Shown: piece after piece, positions 1 through 9,053 of the stretch | Position numbering within the stretch: position 1 is the stretch's first letter | Layout of the letters: the number at the start of each line of letters is the position of its first letter | DNA from: Treponema sp. | Lineage (GTDB): Bacteria > Spirochaetota > Spirochaetia > Treponematales > Treponemataceae | DNA: 64,000 bases | Direction of reading: 5' to 3' | NCBI GenBank assembly: GCA_016296575.1 | Contig: JAEDJA010000002.1 | Span: 62,001-126,000 of the forward strand | The notes under the pieces: generated by a model | Seen by the model: the letters and a program-made list of their open reading frames with translations, nothing else | Told to the model about the DNA's origin: nothing | The model's database searches: none | Position numbers and translations under genes: made by a program

Positions 1-3000
1 CTTTCATGGGATGAAACAAAACTCCATGACTACCGCGAAAAAATGGGACTTGCCATGGATGATGCTGACGTTAAGTTCCTTCAGGATTACTTCAAAACAG
101 AAAATCGTGATCCAACAGAAACTGAAATCCGTGTTTTGGATACTTACTGGTCTGATCACTGCCGCCACACCACATTCAACACTATCCTGGACGACATCAA
201 AATTGATGAGGGTGAACTTTCAGCTCCACTTACAGCTTCTCTTGAAGAATACCGTGCCCTCCGCGACGAACTTTACGGAGAACGGGCTAAAAAAGGTGCT
301 GCCAACGAAAAGCCTCTCACACTTATGGACATGGCTTGTATTGGTGCAAAATACCTTAAAAAACACGGAAAACTTGATGACATTGAACTTTCTGAAGAAA
401 TCAACGCCTGTTCAGTTTTCATTGATGTTGATGTAGCTGATTACAGTGAATCTTCTGATCCTGAACACAAAACAGAACGCTGGCTTCTCCAGTTTAAAAA
501 TGAAACACACAACCACCCAACAGAAATTGAACCATTTGGTGGAGCCGCAACCTGTATTGGTGGTGCCATCCGTGACCCACTTTCTGGCCGTGCATGGGTT
601 TACCAGTCACTTCGCGTAACTGGTGCTGCTGATCCTACAGTTCCACTTTCTGCAACCCGGGAAGGAAAGCTTCCTCAGATGAAGCTTACACGTGAAGCTG
701 CTCAGGGATTCTCTTCTTACGGAAACCAGATTGGTCTTACAACAGGTCAGGTTGCCGAAATGTATCACCCAGGCTTTGAAGCAAAACGCATGGAGCTTGG
801 TGCTGTAATCGCTGCATGTCCTGCCGACTGTGTAAAACGCGAAACTCCAGAAGCCGGAGATGTAGTTGTTCTTGTTGGTGGTGGAACTGGACGCGATGGT
901 ATTGGTGGTGCAACAGGTTCTTCAAAAGCCCACAACGTAAAATCAGTAACAACAGCTGCTGCCGAAGTTCAAAAAGGTAATGCTGTAGAAGAAAGAAAGA
1001 TTCAGCGTTTCTTCCGCAACCGCAACGTTTCTAATATGATCCGCCGCTGTAATGACTTTGGTGCCGGTGGTGTTTCAGTTGCCGTTGGTGAACTTGCCCC
1101 AGGACTCGACATCAACCTGGACGCTGTACCTAAAAAATATGAAGGTCTTAACGGAACAGAACTTGCCATCTCTGAAAGCCAGGAACGTATGGCTCTGGTA
1201 GTTCGTGCAAAAGATGTAGATCGGATTATCAAATATGCAAACGATGAAAACCTCAACGCCACAGTAATTGCCACAGTTACAGATACTAACCGCCTGGTAA
1301 TGAAATGGAGAGGAAAAGCTATCGTTGATATTTCACGTGAATTCATCGATACAAACGGTGCTTACCGAAACGCAAGTGCCCACATCACTTCACCTGTAAA
1401 AAATGATTCTCCACTTTGTGCTCCACTTGCCAATACTGCCAAAGCACTGGAAGAACCTTGTCCATGCAAACAGGGACTCCCTGAAGACAAAGTTGAACAC
1501 GGTTCAAAACTCAAGAACGCCTGGATGACAAACATGACAGACCTTGCCACCTGTTCTCAGCGCGGACTTGGTGAACGCTTTGACGGTTCTATCGGGTCAA
1601 GTTCAGTTATCTTCCCAATGGGTGGAAAATATCAGGCAACTCCTGAAAGTGGTTGTGCTGCAAAAATCCCAGTTCTTCCACCTTTCGAAACAGAAACATC
1701 TTCTTTGATGACTTTCGGATACGATCCACGGGTTGCACAGTGGTCACCATACCACGGAGCACAGACTTCAGTTCTTTACTCACTGGCACGTATTCTTGCT
1801 CTTGGTGGAAATCCATCAACATGTCGCCTTACTTTCCAGGAATATTTTGAACGCACTTCAAGTGAAGAAGCCTGGGGTAAACCTGCCGCAGCCCTTCTTG
1901 GTGCTCTTACTGCACAGACAAAAATGCAGACTGCATCAATTGGTGGAAAGGACTCTATGAGCGGTACTTTCGGTGACATCAAAGTTCCACCTACACTGGT
2001 TTCTTTTGCCGTAACAACAGAAAATGCAAAAAATATCAACGGTGGTTCATTCAAAAAAGCCGGAAGCAATGTTTACTATATTCCACAAGCCTACACAAAT
2101 GAACTTACTCCTGATTTTGACGACTTTACAGCAAAATCAAACAAACTCTACGAACTGAATAAAAAAGGAATGATGAATGCTCTTTACCCTGTAGGAGCCG
2201 GTGGTATTGCTGATTCCCTTACAAAAATGGCATTCGGAAACAAGATTGGTGTTCAGGTAGCTCCAGACTTCTTCAAAACACTTAAAGCTGCTCAGCCTGT
2301 ACAGTCTTCAGTTCTTGAAGCTAACGGTCACACCTGCGGTTCATGGATGATGTTCATTCCTCTCTATGGTGCAATGATTGCTGAAGTAAGTGCTGAAAAA
2401 GCTGCTGCCTTTGAAATGACTTGTCCATTTGCAAAGCTTTTGGGTAACACAATTGCTGAACGTGAAATCCGCGTAAAATCAGCTGTAATCAACCTGGACG
2501 AAACAGAAAAACTTTGGGAAACAAAGCTTGCAAAAGTATTCCCACCAATCACTGAAGGACGTGACATTCCTGTTGAAGGTGAAAAGCTTCCAGACTTCGC
2601 TTTGGAAACACACAAATCACTTTCCGATTTGCGCAAAGCTCCAAAATTCAACCTGGACACTCACGCAAAACCACGTGTAATCCTTCCAGTTTTCCCAGGT
2701 ACTAACTGTGAATTCGATATGGCTCGTGCCTTCTCTCTAGCCGGTGCTGATACAAAGATTCTGGTATTCCGCAACCGAAACCCTCAGGTTCTTGAAGAAA
2801 GTCTTAAAGAACTGGAAGCAGAAATCAAACAGGCAAATATTCTGGCACTTTCTGGTGGATTCTCTGCCGGTGACGAACCAGACGGATCTGGAAAATTCAT
2901 AGCCAACGTTCTCCGCGAAGGACGTATCTCAAACGAAGTAATGAACCTACTAAAACAGCGTGATGGTCTTATTCTTGGTATCTGTAACGGATTCCAGGCT

Positions 3001-3519
3001 CTGGTAAAAACAGGTCTTGTACCATACGGTGAATTCCGCGACATGAAAGATGACTCTCCAACTCTTACATTCAACAAGATTGGCCGCCACATTTCACGTT
3101 TCGTACGTACACGTATGGTTGCCGCTACATCTCCTTGGGCTATGCATCCAAGTGTAATTGATGAAAGAAACCACCTGATTGCCATTTCTCACGGAGAAGG
3201 TCGCATCGTTGTAAGCGAAGAAGAAGCTAAACGCCTCTTTGCCAACGGACAGGTATTCACTCAGTACGTAAATGAAAACGGAATTCCTGTTATGACTGAA
3301 CCTGACAATCCTAACGGATCTATGTACGCTATCGAAGGTCTTACAAGCCCAGACGGACGCGTACTTGGTAAGATGGGACACTCAGAACGATCAATTGGAT
3401 TTGGCATGAATGGTTCAAGTGACCAGCTGTTCAAAAACGTTGCTTACGACCCACTTACAAACGAAAGCGATAACAGTACTCAGAACGTATTCGCTGCCGG
3501 TGTAAGATACTTCAAATAA
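1..3519 (+). CDS. purL: Phosphoribosylformylglycinamidine synthase, single-chain PurL-PurQ fusion (5' truncated by window)
   Basis: Makes FGAM from FGAR, glutamine and ATP in de novo purine synthesis (cytoplasm). The reading frame is open from base 1, so the gene begins upstream; the ATG at 43 is internal. The synthase part shows the SDHCRHTTF and HNHPTEIEPFGGA motifs near the start of the visible part. The C-terminal glutamine amidotransferase is fused on, with the nucleophile cysteine in LGICNGFQAL (codon 2983-2985) and the SHGEGR segment. About 1170 residues are visible, close to the roughly 1200-1300 expected for the large fused form, so little is missing. No separate purQ or purS is needed. 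It is followed by a degenerate dispersed repeat rather than a clear terminator. Confidence 0.96.
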   Translation, partial: LSWDETKLHDYREKMGLAMDDADVKFLQDYFKTENRDPTETEIRVLDTYWSDHCRHTTFNTILDDIKIDEGELSAPLTASLEEYRALRDELYGERAKKGAANEKPLTLMDMACIGAKYLKKHGKLDDIELSEEINACSVFIDVDVADYSESSDPEHKTERWLLQFKNETHNHPTEIEPFGGAATCIGGAIRDPLSGRAWVYQSLRVTGAADPTVPLSATREGKLPQMKLTREAAQGFSSYGNQIGLTTGQVAEMYHPGFEAKRMELGAVIAACPADCVKRETPEAGDVVVLVGGGTGRDGIGGATGSSKAHNVKSVTTAAAEVQKGNAVEERKIQRFFRNRNVSNMIRRCNDFGAGGVSVAVGELAPGLDINLDAVPKKYEGLNGTELAISESQERMALVVRAKDVDRIIKYANDENLNATVIATVTDTNRLVMKWRGKAIVDISREFIDTNGAYRNASAHITSPVKNDSPLCAPLANTAKALEEPCPCKQGLPEDKVEHGSKLKNAWMTNMTDLATCSQRGLGERFDGSIGSSSVIFPMGGKYQATPESGCAAKIPVLPPFETETSSLMTFGYDPRVAQWSPYHGAQTSVLYSLARILALGGNPSTCRLTFQEYFERTSSEEAWGKPAAALLGALTAQTKMQTASIGGKDSMSGTFGDIKVPPTLVSFAVTTENAKNINGGSFKKAGSNVYYIPQAYTNELTPDFDDFTAKSNKLYELNKKGMMNALYPVGAGGIADSLTKMAFGNKIGVQVAPDFFKTLKAAQPVQSSVLEANGHTCGSWMMFIPLYGAMIAEVSAEKAAAFEMTCPFAKLLGNTIAEREIRVKSAVINLDETEKLWETKLAKVFPPITEGRDIPVEGEKLPDFALETHKSLSDLRKAPKFNLDTHAKPRVILPVFPGTNCEFDMARAFSLAGADTKILVFRNRNPQVLEESLKELEAEIKQANILALSGGFSAGDEPDGSGKFIANVLREGRISNEVMNLLKQRDGLILGICNGFQALVKTGLVPYGEFRDMKDDSPTLTFNKIGRHISRFVRTRMVAATSPWAMHPSVIDERNHLIAISHGEGRIVVSEEEAKRLFANGQVFTQYVNENGIPVMTEPDNPNGSMYAIEGLTSPDGRVLGKMGHSERSIGFGMNGSSDQLFKNVAYDPLTNESDNSTQNVFAAGVRYFK

Positions 3520-3533
3520 TTAATACAAGGATA

Positions 3534-3640
3534 AGGGACTGTCCAAATAGTAAAACGGTGGTTGACAAGCAAACCTGGTGATGGGCAAGCAAACCTGGTG
3601 GTTGAGCCTGTCGAAACCACCACACTTTCCAGGCAGTTCC
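3534..3640. repeat. Degenerate copy of palindromic dispersed element (copy 1)
   Basis: Begins with AGGGACTGTCC, matching the AGGGGCTGTCC ends of the copies at 15091 and 26279. It contains GGTGGTT (3597-3603) and AACCACC (3615-3621) around the GAGCCTGTCGAA core, plus a 15-bp direct repeat CAAGCAAACCTGGTG at 3566-3580 and 3586-3600. The right end is degenerate (GGCAGTTCC near 3632). It sits between purL and the lipoprotein gene. Confidence 0.6.
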
Positions 3641-3649
3641 ATTTTTTTT

Positions 3650-4633
3650 ATGAGAAAGACACTTTTTATTGCAACTACCTTTCTGGCATCTCTACTTATG
3701 GTTTCCTGCGGAACAAAGCCTCTTACTGACGCTCACGGTTGTTTTGAATCAATAGAAGAAGCTGTTGAAGCTGCGGGAAAATCAAATAAAGATATTCTGG
3801 TTTTTATTACCCAGGGACCAGACGAATACAGTGATGCTTTTTCAAATGCAATTTTTACCTCAGAGCTTTTCAAAGATGGATTTTCAAAAAACTACACCAT
3901 TGCCCATTTGGATTTTGGAGATGCTTTTGCAGAAAAAACACTGAACGCTCCATCAGAAAAGCTTTCCCAACGTTACTCTGAAGCACTTTTTGCAAACTCC
4001 ATTATGGCCACCTGTCTTTCCACATCGTCAATTCCAGCAGTCTATCTTCTTTCAAAAGAAGGCTACTATATTGCGGACCTGAATTACTCTGGCGATACAA
4101 CCAATTCACAGGAGCTTGAAACAAAACTGGCCGCAATAAAAGAAAAGGCAGCTTCAATTCACAGCCGTATTGAAGCAACAAAAACCGGAACTATTATAGA
4201 AAGAATGAATGCAATAAAATGGTTCCAGGATAATATCGATGCAGATTATCTTTACACATACGTTCCTTTATTCTATGAAGGAAGTGAACTTGATAAAAAT
4301 GATGAAAGCGGTTATGTAAGTCAATTTTACGTAAAATATGTTCTTCTTGATGCCATAAAATTTGCACAGATCAACGACATTGCTTCTGCTGTGGCCACAC
4401 TTGAAGCTGCGGCAAAAAGCGGAAAACTTAAGTCCCATGAAAAACAGGAAGTTCTTTATCAGGCAGGTGCTTTTCTTCTGCAGAATGGATTGGGCGAGTA
4501 CGAAACAATTGCCAATTATTTTGATGCAGCCATTGTTGCTGACCCTGAAAGTGAAGTTGTTTCGCAGCTTATTTACGTAAGAGATTACCTTAGATTGATG
4601 AACAGCGATTCCCAGGAACAGGTTTTAGAATAA
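3650..4633 (+). CDS. Lipoprotein with thioredoxin-like N-terminal region, unknown function
   Basis: 327 residues from the ATG at 3650. An upstream in-frame start at 3578 would begin inside the repeat element, so 3650 is preferred, although no good ribosome binding site is visible. The N-terminus is a lipoprotein signal (MRKTLF, hydrophobic stretch, lipobox LMVSC), predicting a lipid-anchored periplasmic or outer-membrane protein. Residues about 30-100 (AAGKSNKDILVFIT onward) resemble thioredoxin-like proteins that act on cofactor-bearing or exported proteins, but there is no CxxC pair, so redox activity is unlikely. The C-terminal half is helical and TPR-like by eye. Its TAA overlaps the next ATG by one base, indicating translational coupling with the CNNM pair. 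Function is not recognised. Confidence 0.75.
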   Translation: MRKTLFIATTFLASLLMVSCGTKPLTDAHGCFESIEEAVEAAGKSNKDILVFITQGPDEYSDAFSNAIFTSELFKDGFSKNYTIAHLDFGDAFAEKTLNAPSEKLSQRYSEALFANSIMATCLSTSSIPAVYLLSKEGYYIADLNYSGDTTNSQELETKLAAIKEKAASIHSRIEATKTGTIIERMNAIKWFQDNIDADYLYTYVPLFYEGSELDKNDESGYVSQFYVKYVLLDAIKFAQINDIASAVATLEAAAKSGKLKSHEKQEVLYQAGAFLLQNGLGEYETIANYFDAAIVADPESEVVSQLIYVRDYLRLMNSDSQEQVLE

Positions 4634-5883
4634 TGGCCGGAAGAATAATTCTACTTATAACACTCATTGTCCTCTCCTGTATTTTTTCCATCTCGGAAAG
4701 CTCCTTCCTTGGATTAAATAAACTGCGTTTAAAAATTCTAAAGGACAAAAAAGACAAAAAGGCTCTCCGCGTAGGAAAGCTGCTTGAAAACAAAGAAAAG
4801 CTCATCAACACACTGCTGGTTTCCAATGATCTGGTAAACATTTTTCTTTCATCCATTCTTGCTGCCATTGCCCTTGATGCATTCGGAGAAAAAGGAGTTG
4901 GAATTGCCACCGTTGTAGCAACAATCCTCCTGCTTATTTTTGGAGAAATTACTCCTAAAACCATTTCCACCCGTTGTCCTGACAAAATTGCTTTTTTCCT
5001 GTCCCCTTTTGTACAGCTGATTGTGTGGATTATGAAACCAATCGTCTTTGTCGTTACCACCATTGCCCGTGCAATTCTGAAGCTTTTCGGCATTTCTACC
5101 GCAAAGAAAAAGCAGTCCTACACGGAAGAAGATATCAAGACTTTTTTTGATATTGGTGAAGAAGCTGGTGTTCTGGAAGAAAGTGAAAATGACATGATGA
5201 CCCGTGTCTTTAAATTTACAGACCTTGAAGCCCAGGACGTTATGGTTCCCCGTACAAAAATCCGTGCCGTTCCTTATACAGCCACTTACGACGATATTGT
5301 TGAACTGTGTCAGCGAACAGGCTTTACCCGCTTCCCAGTTTTCAAAGAATCTATCGATGATATTGTTGGAGTTGTATATCTTAAAGATCTTCTGATTTGC
5401 AAAAATCACCGTGAAAGCTTCAATATCTGCAATATAATGCGAAAGCCCCTTTTCATTTTGGGCACAAAAAATATTTCCGATGTTCAGTCAGATTTACCCG
5501 AAAACCGTCAGTCGCTTGCCATCGTTGTTGATGAATATTCAGGTACCGACGGATTAATCACTACCCGTGATATTGCCCGTGAAATTTTCGGCACAAGATC
5601 AGGGTCTACCCTCCGGGGAAAAGTTTTTGACTACGACGAAATTGAAAATAAAACTAATTTTGAAATCAACGGTTCTGTTCTTCTGCGGGATCTAAAAGAC
5701 AGTCTCCACATTGAACTGGACTCCGAAATTAATGAAACCATAGGTGGATGGGTCACCGAAAAGCTGAACCGCATGCCTGTTAGCGGCGATGTAATTGAAT
5801 TTTCAGGATTCAGTTTTATCGTCAAAAAGATTCAGGCCCACCGAATTGAACGACTCCAGGTTATTCAGGAGGGTACAGAATGA
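4633..5883 (+). CDS. CNNM/CBS-domain membrane protein, CorC/HlyC type (first paralog)
   Basis: 416-residue inner-membrane protein of the family linked to divalent-cation (magnesium, cobalt) efflux or homeostasis and often annotated as hemolysin. Order: CNNM (DUF21) domain with 3-4 membrane segments, including the FGEITPKTIS signature (about residues 1-180); a paired CBS module (about 195-330, MVPRTKIRAV and VVDEYSGTDGLIT); and a C-terminal CorC_HlyC domain (about 345-416, GGWVTEKL). It starts on the last base of the upstream lipoprotein stop and overlaps the downstream paralog by four bases (ATGA), so the three genes form one tightly coupled operon. Hemolysis is not implied. Confidence 0.9.
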   Translation: MAGRIILLITLIVLSCIFSISESSFLGLNKLRLKILKDKKDKKALRVGKLLENKEKLINTLLVSNDLVNIFLSSILAAIALDAFGEKGVGIATVVATILLLIFGEITPKTISTRCPDKIAFFLSPFVQLIVWIMKPIVFVVTTIARAILKLFGISTAKKKQSYTEEDIKTFFDIGEEAGVLEESENDMMTRVFKFTDLEAQDVMVPRTKIRAVPYTATYDDIVELCQRTGFTRFPVFKESIDDIVGVVYLKDLLICKNHRESFNICNIMRKPLFILGTKNISDVQSDLPENRQSLAIVVDEYSGTDGLITTRDIAREIFGTRSGSTLRGKVFDYDEIENKTNFEINGSVLLRDLKDSLHIELDSEINETIGGWVTEKLNRMPVSGDVIEFSGFSFIVKKIQAHRIERLQVIQEGTE

Positions 5884-7181
5884 ACTTCTTGAAAATCCTT
5901 CTTATTGTAATTGTCCTGATTATCCTAATCTTCTGTGTAGCTTTCTTTACTTCTTCTGAAACTGCATTTCTTTCACTGAACCGCCTTAAAATACGGCGTA
6001 TGCTGGAAGAAAAGCGGAAAAATGCCCGAACCGTTGCCCATCTTAAGAAAAATGTGGACACACTTCTAACAACGGTTCTTGTTGGAACAAACTTTTTAAA
6101 TTCCCTGGCCTCCTCTCTTGGTACTGTGTTGCTTGGTGTAATTATTGGTACAGAAACACAGCTTTCTACTGTAAGCCTTGGAATTGCCACTTTGTGTATT
6201 GCCTACTTTATTACCACATTCGGTCAAATCATTCCAAAAACACTGGCTGGTCTAAATCCTGAAAAAGTGGCTGCAAAAAGGGCCCCGATCCTTGCCTTCC
6301 TGCAAAAAGCTCTTTTTCCAGTGGTTTTTGTTTTTACAGGTCTTTCCCACAGCGTTGTAAAGCTTGTCGAGCTTTTAAGCAAAAATGACGGTGCTTCAGT
6401 AACTGAAGAAGAAATCCACACTCTTATTGATGTTGGTGAAAGTGAAGGCACACTGGAAAAATCAGAAAGCAAAATGTTGAACAAAATTTTCCAGTTTTCA
6501 GACCTTAAAGTAAAAGATGTTATGAAACACCGTTCTTTTATAGCCATGGTAAAGGAAAGCTCCTCGGAAGAAGAAGTAATCCAGACATTCCTTAAAACAG
6601 GCTATTCTACACTGGTAGTTACAGAAGACGACAGCGAAAACGTAACAGGAATCCTAGGTTATAAGAAAGTTATTTTTGCCGAAAAACCAGGTAACTCAGG
6701 AAAATCTGAATCATCCGAACCAGGATTTGCACGTCGTTTAATGGAACCTGCCAGATTTCTTCCAGGCACACTTTCTGTTTTTGAGCTTCTGGAAACCTTC
6801 CGCAATACAAAATCTGACTTTGCTGTTGTTCTTGATGAACAGGGCGGAACCAGCGGAGTTGTTACCATGAAAGATGTAATGCGCGTAATTTTTGGCCGCA
6901 TGAGTGATGAAAACTCCAAGGATATTCCACCGGAAGAACGAATCAAAGTAATTTCCACAAGAGAACTGATTCTCCCAGGTGACATGAAAATTGAAGATGT
7001 AAACAATCTTCTAAATTTCAATCTGGAGTCTGAATTCTACAATACTTTTGGAGGCTGGATTCTTGAAACTTACGGAACACTTCCAAAAACCGGTGATATT
7101 ATGATACACGGAAAAACTCTGTTTATAATGGAAGAAATTAAAAACCGTAGAATTATATCCGTACGCATAAGACTCCGCTAA
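5880..7181 (+). CDS. CNNM/CBS-domain membrane protein, CorC/HlyC type (second paralog)
   Basis: 433-residue paralog of the preceding gene with the same order: CNNM transmembrane domain (signature FGQIIPKTLAG), CBS pair (VMKHRSFIAM and VVLDEQGGTSGVVT) and CorC_HlyC domain ending in GGWILETYG. The CBS linker carries a longer Ser/Pro-rich insertion (around GNSGKSESSEPG) than the first copy. The ATGA overlap with the upstream gene implies translational coupling. Back-to-back paralogs suggest a heteromeric transporter or regulator of divalent cations; this is inferred from arrangement only. Confidence 0.9.
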   Translation: MNFLKILLIVIVLIILIFCVAFFTSSETAFLSLNRLKIRRMLEEKRKNARTVAHLKKNVDTLLTTVLVGTNFLNSLASSLGTVLLGVIIGTETQLSTVSLGIATLCIAYFITTFGQIIPKTLAGLNPEKVAAKRAPILAFLQKALFPVVFVFTGLSHSVVKLVELLSKNDGASVTEEEIHTLIDVGESEGTLEKSESKMLNKIFQFSDLKVKDVMKHRSFIAMVKESSSEEEVIQTFLKTGYSTLVVTEDDSENVTGILGYKKVIFAEKPGNSGKSESSEPGFARRLMEPARFLPGTLSVFELLETFRNTKSDFAVVLDEQGGTSGVVTMKDVMRVIFGRMSDENSKDIPPEERIKVISTRELILPGDMKIEDVNNLLNFNLESEFYNTFGGWILETYGTLPKTGDIMIHGKTLFIMEEIKNRRIISVRIRLR

Positions 7182-7205
7182 AAAATGCCGATAAAGTAAA
7201 AAGCA

Positions 7206-8267
7206 ATGAAAAAGCTTCTGATTTCTGCAGTCTTTCTATTTTCCTTCTCTGTAATTTTTGCCTGGGATAATTTTACTTTCTCCCTTACTCCAAAGGCCGG
7301 CATTATGTATGGTCAGATTGATGAATACGTTTTTTCAAAAATCTCAAAATGTTCTCAGGATAAACTAAGCGAGCTTAACTGGGATATAAAATCCGCTGTA
7401 ACCATTGGTGCAGAAATTGACGCAACTGCAGTAAAGTGGATTTATCTTGGTGGAAACATGCGCACAGCCTTCCAGGGAAAAACCGGCCTCATGGTTGACC
7501 GGGACTGGCAGAACATTGATTTCGAAAAATCAAAGCCTGCACTTGTTAATTCCGGCACCTCCCAGACCGCCCTTACAAACTATTCTTCCCACGACAATTA
7601 CCTTAAAGATTATTATGCTTTTTCGGGAAAGTTAGGACTGAATATTCCATCCATTCCAAAAACAAATCTGCGCTTTCTTGTAATGGGAAAAACAGAACAC
7701 ATTATGTTTGACGGCATGAACGGTGGTGGAATGGACAGCTATACAATCGACGCTTTTGGAAATTCAACAAATCGTGTTGATGAAAATGGTCCATTTTTTG
7801 ACATAGGAACCGGGTTATACCGCCCTAAAGATTTTTCCAAAATCGGTAAGGTTATTTCCTATGAACAATTCAAAAGTTATTTTTATATTGGTTTTGAAGC
7901 AGATACTAAGGTCATCCCTCGCGTTTACCTTAAAGCTGCCTTTTTCTGGTCACCTGTTTTTTCGGTAAATGCTTATGATACTCATTGGACAAACCTTGCT
8001 ATTGGTCTGGAAGGTCGTTTCTTTGATTATGTAAAAGGGAATGGTGCCATGGAAACTGATTTTCAGGCTTCCTTCGCCTTCAACAAAAATCATTCCATTG
8101 GTGTAGATTTTTTCTGGGATTATATTCCAGTAACCAAGGGCGCCACTTACAACGGCTTTAATCCAGATACAATGAAGGTAAATCCCAAAAACGCAAATCC
8201 AGCATATCTTGGTGGAACAAGCTCCAGCATTTTCTTCTTCAATCTGTTCTATAGATTTACCCTCTGA
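7206..8267 (+). CDS. Exported beta-rich protein, probable outer-membrane barrel
   Basis: 353 residues with a clear Sec signal (MKKLLISAVFLFSFSVIFA, cleavage likely after the Ala near residue 19). The mature part is rich in alternating aromatic/polar strands with many Gly and Tyr, and ends in an aromatic-rich strand (FNLFYRFTL), a pattern typical of outer-membrane barrels. No enzymatic motif was seen. It starts 24 bases after the CNNM gene, with only a poor ribosome binding site, and could be read through from that operon. The next gene converges, leaving only 25 bases between the stops and no obvious terminator. Many treponemal genomes carry families of such proteins; a specific name is not justified. 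Confidence 0.7.
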   Translation: MKKLLISAVFLFSFSVIFAWDNFTFSLTPKAGIMYGQIDEYVFSKISKCSQDKLSELNWDIKSAVTIGAEIDATAVKWIYLGGNMRTAFQGKTGLMVDRDWQNIDFEKSKPALVNSGTSQTALTNYSSHDNYLKDYYAFSGKLGLNIPSIPKTNLRFLVMGKTEHIMFDGMNGGGMDSYTIDAFGNSTNRVDENGPFFDIGTGLYRPKDFSKIGKVISYEQFKSYFYIGFEADTKVIPRVYLKAAFFWSPVFSVNAYDTHWTNLAIGLEGRFFDYVKGNGAMETDFQASFAFNKNHSIGVDFFWDYIPVTKGATYNGFNPDTMKVNPKNANPAYLGGTSSSIFFFNLFYRFTL

Positions 8268-8292
8268 TCAATTTTTCACTTTATTCAAAAGC

Positions 8293-8970
8293 TTATTCAA
8301 ACTTTGGCACTTCCCGAATTTTGTTATAATGAACATCGTAAGCGTGGGTGTTTGGTCGTATTCCCATAATCCGTTCATTTTCCGCAGTCAGCTGAAGTGT
8401 AATCATCTGTTTAAATACATCCATCAGGCATTCAGGATCACAGTTTTTAGCCAGGTTGATTTCCTGCAGCTCCTTTATAAGATAATAACAGCTTTCGATG
8501 GTGGAAATGTATTCAGGACGAGGCTCATGCTTAAAAGTAAAGATTGAGCGGTAATCTCCATGGAAGCTTAAACGCGGCAGATCAAGAAGCCACAAATTAT
8601 GTTCAATCATCTTTTTTGCGCAAAACCAGGTAGCATCCAAAACCAGCACCAATGGAATACGTCCATCTACTGCCTGAAAAAAGCCTTCTGTTTTACTGGT
8701 CCAGGCAGTTTCTTCAGGATACAAAAGCAGAGGAAAATATTTTGGATCATTTAAAAGTGATGTCAGATGCTGATTTTGAGTAAAGTCCAGTCCCACAATA
8801 ATTTCAGAATCTTTTAAAGAAATGTGGGCCAGATGTCCTGTTCCAGTACGGTTTCTTTTGCTCTCTTTAGGATGCATCAAAAAAAGAAACTTAATTCCCG
8901 GATCAAATTCGTGGGTAAATTTACACAGACAGTCCTTTTGAGGCTTAAAACATTTGTAGCATCTTTCCAT
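8293..8970 (-). CDS. DTW-domain protein, probable tRNA-uridine aminocarboxypropyltransferase
   Basis: 225 residues. The DTW family transfers the 3-amino-3-carboxypropyl group of SAM to uridine in tRNA (acp3U; TapT/YfiP in E. coli). Seen here: an N-terminal zinc-ribbon-like cluster C4-x2-C7-x6-C14-x-C16, and the family signature D112-A-T-W115 followed by the conserved Lys-Lys segment. Length is typical of the family. It is the only minus-strand gene in the first 26 kb and has no operon partner, so it should carry its own promoter in the 9000 region opposite the SH3 lipoprotein gene. Confidence 0.88.
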   Translation of the reverse strand: MERCYKCFKPQKDCLCKFTHEFDPGIKFLFLMHPKESKRNRTGTGHLAHISLKDSEIIVGLDFTQNQHLTSLLNDPKYFPLLLYPEETAWTSKTEGFFQAVDGRIPLVLVLDATWFCAKKMIEHNLWLLDLPRLSFHGDYRSIFTFKHEPRPEYISTIESCYYLIKELQEINLAKNCDPECLMDVFKQMITLQLTAENERIMGIRPNTHAYDVHYNKIREVPKFE

Positions 8971-9018
8971 AAGCTGATTATATCAGAAATCCTGCAAAAG
9001 ATGTATTGTCCCAAAGTA

Positions 9019-9047
9019 TAGAAAATCTACTATTAAAATACTATAAT
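9019..9047 (+). promoter_or_regulatory. Candidate sigma70 promoter abutting the start codon
   Basis: A perfect TATAAT (9042-9047) lies only 6 bases before the ATG at 9054. Seventeen bases further upstream is TAGAAA (9019-9024), a 4/6 match to the -35 consensus. If used, transcription would start at about the ATG, giving a leaderless or near-leaderless mRNA. Confidence 0.4.
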
Positions 9048-9053
9048 GGAAGA

